A DNA stretch of 64,000 nucleotides from Streptomyces asoensis (GCF_016860545.1 NZ_BNEB01000003.1:1860001-1924000); one strand, 5' to 3'; counted from the first letter of the stretch, positions 41,226 to 50,225 are shown. The notes: generated by a model not told the origin, from the letters alone. Translations and numbers: made by a program.

Positions 41226-42593
41226 ATGCCCCCGTCCCCCACGTCACCCGCACCCCTCGGATCCCCCTCCTCGGCCGCCGGACGAACCCGGCAGCTGCGC
41301 ATGGTCGCCGCTTCCGGACTGCTCGGCACCGCCGTGGAGTTCTACGACTTCCTCGTCTACGGAACCGTCGCCGCCCTGGTCTTCGGCGAACTGTTCTTCC
41401 CCGGCGCGGACCCCGCCGTCGGCACGATCGCCGCGTTCGGCACCTTCGCCGCCGGCTATGTCGCCCGCCCGCTCGGCGGCATCCTCTTCGGGCACTTCGG
41501 CGACCGGCTCGGCCGCAAGTCGATGCTGCTGCTCACCATGGGGCTGATGGGCGGCGCGAGCTTCCTGGTCGGGCTGCTGCCCACCTACGCCACGATCGGC
41601 GTCTGGGCGCCGGTGCTGCTCATCACCCTGCGCGTCGTCCAGGGCGTCGCCATCGGCGGTGAGTGGGGCGGCGCCACCCTGATGGTCGTCGAGCACGCGG
41701 GCGAGCGCCGGCGCGGACTGTGGTCCGGCTTCACCCAGTCGGGGGCCCCGCTCGGCTCCCTGCTCTCCACCGCCGTCGTCACGGTCGTCGTCGCCCTGCC
41801 GAAGGACGAGTTCACGGCCTGGGGCTGGCGGGTGCCGTTCCTGCTGAGCGCGGTGCTGCTCGGCGTCGGGCTGTTCGTCCGTCTCAAGGTCGTCGAGAGC
41901 CCGCTGTTCGCCGAGGTGAAGAAGGACCGCGCCGAGGCGCGGCTGCCGATCGCCGAGGTGCTGCGGCGTCCCCGTCCCGTGCTGCTGGCCTGCGGGGTCG
42001 GCATCGGGGCGTTCACCGCGCAGTCGCTGCTCACCAGCTATCTGATCGCCTACGCGACCGGCATCGGCTACGCCCGGCCGCAGGTGCTCACCGCGCTCAC
42101 GGTGTCCGCCACGGTCGCGCTGGTCGTGCTGCCCTGTGCCTGCGTGCTCTCCGACCGGGTGGGCCGCCGTCCGGTGGTCCTGGCCGGAGCGATCGCCTCG
42201 GCCGCGCTCGCCTTCCCCGTGATGGCGCTGGTCGACTCGAAGTCGCCCGGGCTGCTGATCCTCGCCGTCGTCCTCGGCCACGGCATCGCCCAGTCCCTGA
42301 TGTACGGCCCGCTGGGCGCCCTGCTCACCGAGATGTTCGGCACCCGGGTCCGCTACACCGGCGCCTCCCTCGGCTACCAGGGCGCCACCCTCGTGGGTGC
42401 AGGGTTCTCCCCGATGATCGCGGGCAGCCTGGTGGCGGGGACCGGCAGCAGCACCCCCGTCTCGCTGCTGCTCTGCGGCGGCGCCGCTGTCACCGCGGTG
42501 ACCGTCCTCTTCGTGCGCGAGACCAGCCGGACGTCCCTCAGCGGTCCGGCCGCGACCGCCGAGGCCTCCCGCACGCAGGAGATCTCCGCCTGA
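41226..42593 (+). CDS. MFS transporter, metabolite:H+ symporter (MHS) family
   Basis: Twelve-helix proton symporter of 455 residues. The MHS signatures are present: GTAVEFYDFLVYGTVAAL in helix 1, RPLGGILFGHFGDRLGRKSMLLLTM in loop 2-3 and VVQGVAIGGEWGGATLMVVEHA in helices 4-5. The second half repeats the pattern (LSDRVGRRPVVLAG). Family members carry carboxylates, shikimate or osmolytes such as proline and betaine; the substrate cannot be decided. AAGGGAG precedes the ATG. Confidence 0.9.
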   Translation: MPPSPTSPAPLGSPSSAAGRTRQLRMVAASGLLGTAVEFYDFLVYGTVAALVFGELFFPGADPAVGTIAAFGTFAAGYVARPLGGILFGHFGDRLGRKSMLLLTMGLMGGASFLVGLLPTYATIGVWAPVLLITLRVVQGVAIGGEWGGATLMVVEHAGERRRGLWSGFTQSGAPLGSLLSTAVVTVVVALPKDEFTAWGWRVPFLLSAVLLGVGLFVRLKVVESPLFAEVKKDRAEARLPIAEVLRRPRPVLLACGVGIGAFTAQSLLTSYLIAYATGIGYARPQVLTALTVSATVALVVLPCACVLSDRVGRRPVVLAGAIASAALAFPVMALVDSKSPGLLILAVVLGHGIAQSLMYGPLGALLTEMFGTRVRYTGASLGYQGATLVGAGFSPMIAGSLVAGTGSSTPVSLLLCGGAAVTAVTVLFVRETSRTSLSGPAATAEASRTQEISA

Positions 42594-42599
42594 CGCCCC

Positions 42600-42760
42600 G
42601 GCCGCGCCGCGCCCCCGGTACACGCCCCCACACCGGACGCCGCCAACCCCCCGGCCTCCGGGCCCCGCCCCCGGCCCCGGCCTCCCGGCCCAGGCCCAGG
42701 CCCTGGCCCCGGCCTCCTGGCCCTGGCCTCCCGGCCCCCGGGCCCCGTGGTCACAGGGCC
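42600..42760. repeat. GGCC-rich imperfect tandem tract
   Basis: The segment after the transporter gene consists largely of repeated GGCCCCGGCCTCC and GGCCCAGGCCC-like units. It is nearly pure G+C and C-skewed on the plus strand. It carries no supported gene and could act as a transcription stop or simply reflect slippage. Confidence 0.55.
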
Positions 42761-42817
42761 CGACGGCCCCCGTGGCCGCCCGCCGCGCTCCTGGCGGGCG
42801 GCCGTACCCTTTGCTTC

Positions 42818-43726
42818 GTGGAGGACGACGACATCCCGGACACCCTGCCGCACGACCTGCGGGACGACCTTCCCGTCGGCCTGTCCGACGACCTGCCGGG
42901 CACCTCGGACGGCGGCACCCCGCAGCTGCGCCCCCAGTCGCTCATGCTCGCCTTCTTCGGCAACCACGTGCTCGACGAGGGTGACCTCTGCGTCTACTCG
43001 GGCAGCATCATCGACGTGCTCGGCCGGGTCGGTGTCGGCGAACAGGCCGTACGGTCCACGCTGACCCGCATGGTCGGCCGCGGCCTGCTGCGGCGGCAGC
43101 GCGAGGGCCGCCGGATGTACTTCGGCCTGACCGGGCAGGCGACCCGCGTCCTGGAGGACGGCCGTACCCGTATCTGGCGCGAGGGCGCCGTCAACGACGA
43201 CTGGGACGGCGACTGGACCCTGCTCGGCTTCTCGCTCCCCGAGTCCCGCCAGCGCGACCGCCACGACCTGCGCTCACGGCTCGCCTGGTCCGGGTTCGGC
43301 GCGCTCTACAGCGGGCTGTGGATCGCGCCGGGCCGGGTCGACGTCGCCGCGGTCGTCGCCGAACTGGGCCTGACCGCCCACGTCAAGATCTTCCACGCCT
43401 CCGCCGACGAGGCCACCGACATCGGCCTCATGGTCCGGGACACCTGGGACCTGGAGAGCGTCGCCGCCCGCTACGTCTCCTTCGACAAGCGCTGGACGGC
43501 CCGGCCTGCCGCCGGTCCGGGCGAGGACCCGCTCGCCACCCGCCTGCTCCTGGTCGGCGAATGGCTCCGGACGATCCGGGCGGACCCCCGGCTGCCCGCC
43601 CGTCACCTTCCGCCGGACTGGCCGGCCCGCGCCGCCCAGGACACCTTCCGCCGGGTCGCGGAGCAGACCGCCGCCCCCGCGGCCGACCTGGCCCACGCCC
43701 TCCTGGAGACGGCGCCCCTCAGGTGA
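42818..43726 (+). CDS. PaaX family transcriptional regulator
   Basis: Regulator of 302 residues. After an Asp-rich N-terminus (VEDDDIPDTLPHDLRDDLPVG) the PaaX domain starts at QLRPQSLMLAFFGNHVLD, with winged helix VGVGEQAVRSTLTRMVGRGLLRRQREGRRMYFGLT. The PaaX C-terminal part contains WTLLGFSLPESRQRDRHDLRSRLAWSGFG. The founding member senses phenylacetyl-CoA, but no phenylacetate genes are adjacent. A TACCCT box (42805-42810) lies seven bases before the GTG and there is no ribosome binding site, so the mRNA may be leaderless. Confidence 0.88.
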   Translation: MEDDDIPDTLPHDLRDDLPVGLSDDLPGTSDGGTPQLRPQSLMLAFFGNHVLDEGDLCVYSGSIIDVLGRVGVGEQAVRSTLTRMVGRGLLRRQREGRRMYFGLTGQATRVLEDGRTRIWREGAVNDDWDGDWTLLGFSLPESRQRDRHDLRSRLAWSGFGALYSGLWIAPGRVDVAAVVAELGLTAHVKIFHASADEATDIGLMVRDTWDLESVAARYVSFDKRWTARPAAGPGEDPLATRLLLVGEWLRTIRADPRLPARHLPPDWPARAAQDTFRRVAEQTAAPAADLAHALLETAPLR

Positions 43727-43745
43727 GGGGCCCGGCGCCCGCCGG

Positions 43746-44600
43746 TCAGCCGTCCTTGCGGGCCACCCCGCCGTAGATCCCGATCGGCGGGGCGTCCGCG
43801 TGCGGCGGCTCCGGCGCGCGCCAGTGCGGGACCGTGACCAGACCCGGGTCGAGGAGCGTGAAGTCGCCGAAGAAGTCCAGCACCCGCGCGTGGCTGCGCA
43901 GGTTCATGGAGGCGCTGGCCTTGTCGTAGACGGAGGCCGCGCCCTCGCGCCGGTCCTCGTGGAAGTCCCCCGTGGCGTGCGACAGCACGAGATAGGAACC
44001 GGTCGGCAGCGCGTCCCGCAGCGTCGCGACGACGGCGTCCGGGTCGTCCGCCTCGGCGAGGAAGTGCACGACCGCCACCAGCAGCAGGGCCACGGGCTCG
44101 TCGAAGTCGATGAGCCGGCGGACGTCGGGATGGTCCAGGACAGCGCGGGGATCGCGCAGGTCCGCCAGGACCACGGCCGTGTCGCTGCCGGTGTCGCTGT
44201 CGGCCATCAGGGCCATCGAGTGGGTGCTGACGATCGGGTCGTTGTCGACGTAGGCGACGCGCGTCCCCGGGGCGACGGCGTGCGCGATCTGGTGCACGTT
44301 GGGTTCGGTGGGCAGACCCGTGCCGATGTCGAGGATCTGCCGGACGCCGCCCTCCGCGACGACGTGCCGGACCGCCCGGTGCATGAAGTGCCGGTTGGCG
44401 CGGACGCCGTCGCGCACCTCCGGGGCCGCCTTGATGAACTGCTCGGCGGCGTCCCGGTCGACCTCGTAGTGGTCCTTGCCGCCGAGGAAGTAGTCGTACA
44501 TACGGGCGGGATGGGGCCTGCTCGTGTCGATCTTCAAGAAGGGGCTGCCGGTGCCGCCGCTGCCACCGGTGTCAGCGCCGCCACTGAGGGGGGAGGTCAT
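43746..44600 (-). CDS. SAM-dependent methyltransferase (PF04672, DUF574 family)
   Basis: Cytoplasmic methyltransferase-fold protein of 284 residues, abundant in Streptomyces. The family opening IDTSRPHPARMYDYFLGGKDHYEVDRDAAEQ is followed by the SAM loop ILDIGTGLPTEPNVHQIAHAV, the acidic motif VAYVDNDPIVSTHS, and SYLVLSHAT. ATG at 44600 is used; a GTG at 44636 would add 12 residues. Substrate unknown; the family has few characterised members. Confidence 0.88.
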   Translation of the reverse strand: MTSPLSGGADTGGSGGTGSPFLKIDTSRPHPARMYDYFLGGKDHYEVDRDAAEQFIKAAPEVRDGVRANRHFMHRAVRHVVAEGGVRQILDIGTGLPTEPNVHQIAHAVAPGTRVAYVDNDPIVSTHSMALMADSDTGSDTAVVLADLRDPRAVLDHPDVRRLIDFDEPVALLLVAVVHFLAEADDPDAVVATLRDALPTGSYLVLSHATGDFHEDRREGAASVYDKASASMNLRSHARVLDFFGDFTLLDPGLVTVPHWRAPEPPHADAPPIGIYGGVARKDG

Positions 44601-44855
44601 GCTGCCTGGCTCCGTCCTGGACTCGCGTCCCGCCACCGGATGACCGCCGTGCGTGAGCGACCGCCGGACTCGTCCGGCCCCTTCGGCCCATCCGATCCAT
44701 CAGATCTGTCGGATCATCATTCACCATACGGAGCCGCTCGCGCGCCGCCCCCCACCCTTCGCGCCCGCCCCACTCGCCGACCCAACGCCCGCACCCACCA
44801 AGCGAGTTCCCGCCCCGCACGCCGACCGCCGCCGACGGCCCCCGGAAACGGAGAA
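44601..44855. other. Intergenic region with no supported gene
   Basis: Promoter side of the methyltransferase gene and downstream side of the next minus-strand gene. An AT-rich patch around 44705-44735 could hold the methyltransferase promoter. I see no reading frame with protein-like composition. Confidence 0.5.
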
Positions 44856-44879
44856 GGGCGAGACCCGAAGGCCTCGCCC
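44856..44879 (-). terminator. Hairpin after the conserved hypothetical gene
   Basis: A 10-bp stem with one mismatch (44856-44865 with 44870-44879) is closed by a CGAA tetraloop, 45 bp beyond the stop of the minus-strand gene. Confidence 0.65.
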
Positions 44880-44923
44880 GCCATCTCCAACCGCCCTCGG
44901 CGGTTGTTCTCCCGCGACCGCCG

Positions 44924-45361
44924 TCACGGCCACACCAGGCAGTACGGCTGATGCCCCGCCTCGTGCAGTCGGTGCGAGAAGTCCTGCCATTCGTGCAGCA
45001 GCTGGTAGACGTTGAACGCGTCCCGCGGGCCGCCGCGGTCGGGGACCGTCGACCAGATGAAGGCCGCCGCGCCCACCGCTTCCTCGCCTATGTCCCGCAG
45101 GGGGTCCACGACCGTCATGGGGAGCTTCACCACGGCGTAGTCGGGGTGCAGGACGACCAGCTCCAGCGGGGGCACCTTGCTGAGCGGGACGCCCTGGATG
45201 CCGGTCAGCACCATCGCGGCCATCGTCTCGGGCTTGATCTTGGTGAACATGCCGTTCATGCCGAGCTCGTCGCCGCCGAGTTCCTCAGGGCGCATCGAGA
45301 TCGGGACGCGGGCCGCGGTCGCGCCGTCGGGCGCCCCGAAGTACTTGTACGTCACCCCCAC
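44924..45361 (-). CDS. Conserved hypothetical protein
   Basis: Cytoplasmic protein of 145 residues from the GTG at 45361 (VGVTYKYFGAPDGATAARVPISMRPEELGGDELGMNGMF...). It ends with LHEWQDFSHRLHEAGHQPYCLVWP. It contains no membrane segment and no motif that I can tie to a function; the composition is normal for a conserved streptomycete protein. The frame continues upstream to an ATG at 45622 through a repetitive Asp-Arg-Ile/Leu stretch; I judge that extension unlikely. AGGA lies 11 bases before the chosen start. Confidence 0.7.
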   Translation of the reverse strand: MGVTYKYFGAPDGATAARVPISMRPEELGGDELGMNGMFTKIKPETMAAMVLTGIQGVPLSKVPPLELVVLHPDYAVVKLPMTVVDPLRDIGEEAVGAAAFIWSTVPDRGGPRDAFNVYQLLHEWQDFSHRLHEAGHQPYCLVWP

Positions 45362-45630
45362 CCGACCACCATTCCTGCTCGCCGCCCGAAGGGGATCGAC
45401 GCGCTGGTCGACCCGCCGCTCGACCGGGTCCAACCCCTCGAGCCGGTCGAGCCGGTCGATCTGATCGATGCGGTCGATCCGCTCGGGCTCACTCGGTACA
45501 CCTTGTGCCTGTGCCTGCCGTGCTTCGTTCGCTTCCTCCGCGTCGCGCCGGTGCCTTCCCCGCCGGGCACGTCGAGGACCCAGGTCGTCAGTCCCCTCGC
45601 CCAGTCCGCCACCGCGATGCATATCTCCAC
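45352..45630 (-). CDS. Possible small ORF upstream of the conserved hypothetical gene
   Basis: A 92-codon frame from GTG 45630 begins plausibly (MEICIAVADWARGLTTWVLDVPGGEG, then a basic stretch RRKRTKHGRHRHKVYRV). It runs into the 9-bp repeat as SGSTASIRSTGSTGSRG and slightly overlaps the next gene. Only the first 45 residues look protein-like. It may be a real small gene with a slippage-extended tail, or an artefact of GC-rich sequence. Confidence 0.3.
   Translation of the reverse strand: MEICIAVADWARGLTTWVLDVPGGEGTGATRRKRTKHGRHRHKVYRVSPSGSTASIRSTGSTGSRGWTRSSGGSTSASIPFGRRAGMVVGWG
45440..45484. repeat. Five tandem 9-bp repeats
   Basis: Units GAGCCGGTC, GAGCCGGTC, GATCTGATC, GATGCGGTC and GATCCGCTC follow without gaps. 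On the minus strand they would read as Asp-Arg-Ile/Leu triplets in one frame and Ser/Thr/Gly-rich triplets in another. Confidence 0.8.
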
Positions 45631-45924
45631 CCGACTGCTTTTCTAGGACGCGTGGCCCCCGCCGCGCAACCCGATCATCGTGTCAGTGACCTCCCCCACG
45701 GCCGCCCGCCGAAACGTGCGGTGAAACACCTGTCCGCAGGATCTTCGCAGCCACTGGACACACGGTCGGTGTGAGCTACGTCCAGCAGGCCCGTTACGAC
45801 TCAGTTTCGCAGATGGTGAAGCCGACGACGGCCCCGCGGGCTCCGGGGCCGGCTGGCCTACTCTGGGAGGTCACTGGCAACCGGAGTCCCAGCAAGTCGG
45901 AAAAGGTCGGAGAAGCCGCAGGTC
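45631..45924. other. hemL upstream region
   Basis: About 290 bp with no supported gene, containing the promoters for hemL and possibly the divergent small frame. The 80 bases before hemL (from 45845) hold several short G-rich and A-rich blocks (GGAAAAGGTCGG) that could fold, but I could not match them to a known riboswitch. The ribosome binding site is weak (CCGCAGGTC before the ATG). Confidence 0.45.
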
Positions 45925-47244
45925 ATGAGCGAACTGCCCTATTCATACGATGCGCCTGTCTCACAGGCGCTGTTCGACCGCGCGTCCGCCGTCACGCCGG
46001 GGGGTGTGAACTCGCCGGTGCGCGCGTTCCGCGCCGTGGGCGGCACACCCCGGTTCATGGTGTCCGGCACCGGCCCGTACCTGACGGACGCCGACGGGCG
46101 GGAGTACGTCGACCTGGTCTGCTCCTGGGGGCCGATGATCCTGGGGCACGCGCACCCCGAGGTGATCGCCGCCGTCCAGGAGGCCGTCGCGCGCGGTACC
46201 TCCTTCGGCACGCCCGGTGAGGGCGAGGTCGCGCTCGCCGAGGAGATGGTCGCCCGGATCGAGCCCCTGGAGGAGGTGCGGCTCGTCTCCAGCGGCACCG
46301 AGGCCACCATGTCGGCCATCCGGCTCGCCCGCGGCTTCACCCGCCGCACCAAGGTGATCAAGTTCGCCGGGTGCTACCACGGTCACGTGGACTCGCTGCT
46401 CGCGGCGGCGGGCTCCGGGGTCGCCACCTTCGCGCTTCCCGACACGCCCGGTGTCACGGGCGCCCAGGCCGGCGACACGATCGTGCTGCCGTACAACGAC
46501 CTCGAGGCCGTGCAGGAGGCGTTCCACCGGCACCCCGGGGAGATCGCCTGCGTGATCACCGAGGCCTCGCCGGGCAACATGGGGGTCGTGCCGCCGCTGC
46601 CCGGCTTCAACCAGGGTCTCAAGGACGCCTGCCAGACCAACGGCGCGCTCTTCATCTCCGACGAGGTCATGACCGGTTTCCGTACCAGCCGGGCCGGCTG
46701 GTACGGGATCGACGGCGTACGCCCCGACCTGATGACCTTCGGCAAGGTCATGGGCGGCGGCTTCCCCGCCGCGGCCTTCGGCGGCCGGGCGGACGTCATG
46801 GCGCACCTCGCCCCCGCCGGGCCCGTCTACCAGGCCGGCACGCTCTCCGGGAACCCCGTGGCGACCGCCGCCGGGCTCGCCCAGCTCCGGCTCCTCGACG
46901 ACGCGGCCTACGTCAAGCTCGACGACGTCTCCCGCCGGATCCAGTCCCTGGTGACTCAGGCGCTGACCAAGGAGGGTGTCGCGCACACGCTCCAGAGCGC
47001 CTCCACCATGTTCTCCGTCTTCTTCACGGACCGGCCGGTGCGTGACTACGAGGACGCCAAGGCGCAGGAGTCCTTCCGCTTCACCGCCTTCTTCCACTCG
47101 TTGCTGTCGAACGGCGTCTACCTGCCGCCGTCGTCCTTCGAGTCCTGGTTCGTGTCCACGGCCCACGACGACCGGGCCGTCCAGATCATCGCCGACGCCC
47201 TTCCGGCGGCGGCCCGAGCGGCTGCGGAGGCCACAGCGGCATGA
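45925..47244 (+). CDS. hemL: Glutamate-1-semialdehyde 2,1-aminomutase
   Basis: PLP/PMP enzyme converting glutamate-1-semialdehyde to 5-aminolevulinate, the step after HemA; 439 residues. Diagnostic segments are FDRASAVTPGGVNSPVRAFRAVGGTPRFM, SSGTEATMSAIRLARGFT, KFAGCYHGHVDSLLAAAGSG, the PLP-binding ISDEVMTGFR and the Schiff-base lysine in LMTFGKVMGGGFPAAAFGG. It lies 40 kb from rex-hemACD, so the haem pathway is split. The next gene overlaps its stop by ATGA. Confidence 0.97.
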   Translation: MSELPYSYDAPVSQALFDRASAVTPGGVNSPVRAFRAVGGTPRFMVSGTGPYLTDADGREYVDLVCSWGPMILGHAHPEVIAAVQEAVARGTSFGTPGEGEVALAEEMVARIEPLEEVRLVSSGTEATMSAIRLARGFTRRTKVIKFAGCYHGHVDSLLAAAGSGVATFALPDTPGVTGAQAGDTIVLPYNDLEAVQEAFHRHPGEIACVITEASPGNMGVVPPLPGFNQGLKDACQTNGALFISDEVMTGFRTSRAGWYGIDGVRPDLMTFGKVMGGGFPAAAFGGRADVMAHLAPAGPVYQAGTLSGNPVATAAGLAQLRLLDDAAYVKLDDVSRRIQSLVTQALTKEGVAHTLQSASTMFSVFFTDRPVRDYEDAKAQESFRFTAFFHSLLSNGVYLPPSSFESWFVSTAHDDRAVQIIADALPAAARAAAEATAA

Positions 47245-48023
47245 CCACCCCGGAGAACGCCCCCGAGAACGCGACCGAGAAGGCGGCCGACGAGGCCTTC
47301 GCGAGCGACCTCGAGAACGCCCTGGCCGACCGGGGCGGTAACAAGGGCGAGAAGGACCTCACCGTCGTCCATCTGATGCGGCACGGCGAGGTCCACAACC
47401 CCGACGGAGTCCTCTACGGCCGTCTCGACGGCTACCACCTCTCCGAGCTGGGCCGGCAGATGGCCGACCGGGTCGCCGAGCACCTCGCCCGGCGTGACAT
47501 CACGCACGTCGTCGCCTCGCCGCTGGAGCGGGCGCAGGAGACGGCGACGCCGATCGCCAAGGTGCACGGGCTCGACCTGGCGACCGACCCGCGCCTGCTG
47601 GAGGCGGAGAACGTCTTCCAGGGCAAGACGTTCGGCGTCGGTGACGGCGCGCTGCGCCGGCCCGAGAACTGGAAGCATCTCGTCAACCCGTTCCGGCCGT
47701 CCTGGGGCGAGCCGTACGTCGACCAGGTCGTGCGGATGAAGGGCGCGCTGGACGCGGCGAAGGAGGCGGCCCGCGGGCACGAGGCGGTGCTGGTCAGCCA
47801 CCAGCTGCCGATCTGGATCGTGCGGTCCTGGGTCGAGCGGCGGCGGCTGTGGCACGACCCGCGCAAGCGGCAGTGCACGCTCGCCTCGCTGACGACGTTC
47901 ACGTACCAGGGCGACCGGATCGTGTCCGTCGGCTACAGCGAGCCCGCCATCGACCTGGTCCCCGCGCACCTGCGCGCGGGCGCCAAGCCGGTGCAGGGCA
48001 AGAGCAAGGCCTTCGGGGCGTAA
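47241..48023 (+). CDS. Histidine phosphatase family protein (phosphoglycerate-mutase-like)
   Basis: Histidine phosphatase of 260 residues. The catalytic motif is VVHLMRHGEVHNPDG (RHG), followed by YHLSELGRQMADRVAEHLA, SPLERAQETATPIA and the second His in VLVSHQLPIWIV. The first 45 residues are charged and disordered. Co-translation with hemL suggests a housekeeping link, but no haem-related phosphatase reaction is known to me. It could act on small phosphorylated metabolites. Confidence 0.9.
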   Translation: MTTPENAPENATEKAADEAFASDLENALADRGGNKGEKDLTVVHLMRHGEVHNPDGVLYGRLDGYHLSELGRQMADRVAEHLARRDITHVVASPLERAQETATPIAKVHGLDLATDPRLLEAENVFQGKTFGVGDGALRRPENWKHLVNPFRPSWGEPYVDQVVRMKGALDAAKEAARGHEAVLVSHQLPIWIVRSWVERRRLWHDPRKRQCTLASLTTFTYQGDRIVSVGYSEPAIDLVPAHLRAGAKPVQGKSKAFGA

Positions 48024-48214
48024 CCACCCGCCCCGCCCGGGCCCACCCCGGCCCGCGCCCGCCCCGCTCACCCCGCCGCCCGGTCCCGCCGGCCGGCGGG
48101 GTGGCTGATATCTGCCGCTCTGTTACGGAATCCGGAAGTAACGGCGGAACCCCGTTGTTCGCCATGTCCTCTGATTATGTGACCACCAGAGAACGTGACG
48201 AACGGGGTTGCCAC

Positions 48215-49528
48215 ATGCGCGCCATCACCCGCAGGGGAGCACTCGGACTGGGCGCCGGGGCCGCCGCCGCTGCCGGACTCGTGGGCTGCGGCAGCCTCAC
48301 GGACTCCGACGGGCCCAGCGCCCACGGCGGTTCCAGCGGCTCGGGCAAGCCCTCCGGCAGCCCCAGCCCGAAGGCGAGCGCCCGCCCCATCGGCGACGGC
48401 TCCACCTCGTTCACCGGCAAGCAGCCCCACCAGCCCGCCAAGCCCGTGCCGCTCCAGCCCGGCGAGGAGCCGCCGCAGTTCGTCATCTTCTCCTGGGACG
48501 GGGCCGGCGAGGTCGGCAACGGGCTCTTCACCCGTTTCCTCGACCTGGCCAACGCCCACGGCGCGAGCATGACCTTCTTCCTCTCCGGGCTGTACCTGCT
48601 GCCGGAGTCGAAGAAGCGGCTCTACGACCCGCCGAACAACCCGCGGGGCGCCTCCGACATCGGCTACCTCACCGACGACCACGTCAAGCTGACCCTGGCG
48701 GGCGTGCGCCGGGCCTGGCTCGAAGGCCACGAGATAGGCACCCACTTCAACGGCCACTTCTGCGGCGAGGGCCACGGCTCGGTCGGCAAGTGGACGCCCG
48801 CGCAGTGGCGCAGCGAGATAGACCAGGCGAAGAAGTTCGTGAAGGAGTGGCGGACCAACACCGGCTGGAGCGACCTGCCCTCGCTGCCCTTCGACTACGA
48901 CAAGGAACTCGTCGGCGGCCGTACGCCCTGCCTGCTGGGCCAGGACAACCTGCTGCCCACCGCCCGCGCCCTGGGCTGGCGCTACGACGCGTCCTCGCCG
49001 GGCGGGCGCCAGGTGTGGCCGAAGAAGAAGGACGGCATCTGGGACCTGCCGTTGCAGCAGATACCGTTCCCCGGCCGTTCCTTCGAGGTGCTCTCGATGG
49101 ACTACAACATGCTCGCCAACCAGTCGGTCAACTCGACCAAGGCGCCCGCCCACAACTACCCGGGCTGGCGGCAGCAGTCCGCCCAGGCGTACATACAGGG
49201 ATTCAAGCGGGCATTCGAGTCGAACCGGGCGCCCCTCTTCATCGGCAACCACTTCGAGCAGTGGAACGGCGGCATCTACATGGACGCCGTCGAGGAGGCG
49301 TTCAAGCACATCGCGCGCGAGAAGGAGAAGGGCGCGGACGTGCGGCTGGTCTCCTTCCGGCAGTTCGTGGACTGGATCGACGTCCAGAAGCCGGAGGTCC
49401 TCGAGAAGCTGCGCACCCTCGAGGTCGGCCAGCAGCCGGCCGGGGGCTGGAAGACCTTCCTGGGCGCGGGAACCCCCTCCTCGTCCCCCTCGGGCTCCGC
49501 GACCGCGTCCGGCTCCGACGCCGCCTGA
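48215..49528 (+). CDS. Tat-exported lipoprotein with a polysaccharide-deacetylase-like domain
   Basis: Surface lipoprotein of 437 residues. The signal peptide ITRRGALGLGAGAAAAAGLVGC has a twin-arginine and a lipobox. A Ser/Gly/Pro spacer leads to a NodB-like barrel: PPQFVIFSWDGAGEVGNGLFTRFLDLANAHGASMTFFLSG, AWLEGHEIGTHFNGHFCGEG (His motif) and GGRTPCLLGQDNLLPTARALGWRYDAS. The usual first Asp-Asp of NodB is FSWDGAG here, so activity is uncertain. It stands between hemL and the cytochrome c genes. Confidence 0.86.
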   Translation: MRAITRRGALGLGAGAAAAAGLVGCGSLTDSDGPSAHGGSSGSGKPSGSPSPKASARPIGDGSTSFTGKQPHQPAKPVPLQPGEEPPQFVIFSWDGAGEVGNGLFTRFLDLANAHGASMTFFLSGLYLLPESKKRLYDPPNNPRGASDIGYLTDDHVKLTLAGVRRAWLEGHEIGTHFNGHFCGEGHGSVGKWTPAQWRSEIDQAKKFVKEWRTNTGWSDLPSLPFDYDKELVGGRTPCLLGQDNLLPTARALGWRYDASSPGGRQVWPKKKDGIWDLPLQQIPFPGRSFEVLSMDYNMLANQSVNSTKAPAHNYPGWRQQSAQAYIQGFKRAFESNRAPLFIGNHFEQWNGGIYMDAVEEAFKHIAREKEKGADVRLVSFRQFVDWIDVQKPEVLEKLRTLEVGQQPAGGWKTFLGAGTPSSSPSGSATASGSDAA

Positions 49529-49594
49529 TATGGGGTTTTCTCCCCGCAAGGGGGGCGCGCAAGATCCCCGGAACGGGCATGCGAAACTTTTCAC

Positions 49595-50224
49595 ATGAGT
49601 GCCGCCAGCCGCGCCCCCCTGTGCTCGACCAGCCGGATCCGCTCGCGCCGTGACGCCCTGACGACGGCCGCCGGCGCGGCCGCCGCCGCCCTGCTGCTGT
49701 CCGCCTGCACCTCGGGAGGCACGTCCGGGGGCGGCGACACCAACTTCGTCATGGGCAAGGACGGCATCTCCACCGTCGAGCAGGGAAAGCGGGACGCGGT
49801 CCCCGACCTGTCGGGCAAGACCGTCGCCGGCGGACAACTCGACCTGAAGAGCTACCGGGGCAAGATCGTCGTCCTCAACGTCTGGGGCTCCTGGTGCTCG
49901 CCGTGCCGTGCCGAGGCGCCCAACTTCCAGAAGGTCTCCACGGACCTCAAGGACCGGGGCGTGCAGTTCGTCGGCATCAACACCCTCGACACCAGCAACG
50001 ACAACGCCCTCGCCTTCGAGAAGCAGCAGGGTGTCACCTACCCCAGCCTGTCCGACCCCAAGGGCAAGCTGCTGCTGCGCTTCAAGAAGGGCACGCTCAG
50101 CCTCCAGGCCATTCCCTCCACGCTGGTCATAGACCGGGAGGGGAAGATCGCCGCGCGCTCGCTGGCGGCGCTCAGCGAGGAGAAGCTGCGCAAGATGATC
50201 GACCCCGTCCTCGCGGAGAAGTGA
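49595..50224 (+). CDS. resA: TlpA/ResA-like thiol-disulfide oxidoreductase lipoprotein
   Basis: Membrane-tethered thioredoxin-fold reductase of 209 residues. The signal ends in a lipobox Cys38 (AAAALLLSAC). The thioredoxin domain has VVLNVWGSWCSPCRAEAPNF with redox cysteines at 101 and 104 and the cis-Pro loop LQAIPSTLVIDREG. It should reduce apocytochrome c haem-binding cysteines outside the membrane, receiving electrons from CcdA. The ccdA gene starts one base after its stop. Confidence 0.9.
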   Translation: MSAASRAPLCSTSRIRSRRDALTTAAGAAAAALLLSACTSGGTSGGGDTNFVMGKDGISTVEQGKRDAVPDLSGKTVAGGQLDLKSYRGKIVVLNVWGSWCSPCRAEAPNFQKVSTDLKDRGVQFVGINTLDTSNDNALAFEKQQGVTYPSLSDPKGKLLLRFKKGTLSLQAIPSTLVIDREGKIAARSLAALSEEKLRKMIDPVLAEK

Positions 50225-50225
50225 C

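Noticed and set aside
45845..45924. Possible riboswitch before hemL
   Set aside because: Short G- and A-rich blocks are present but no recognised aptamer core could be matched by eye.
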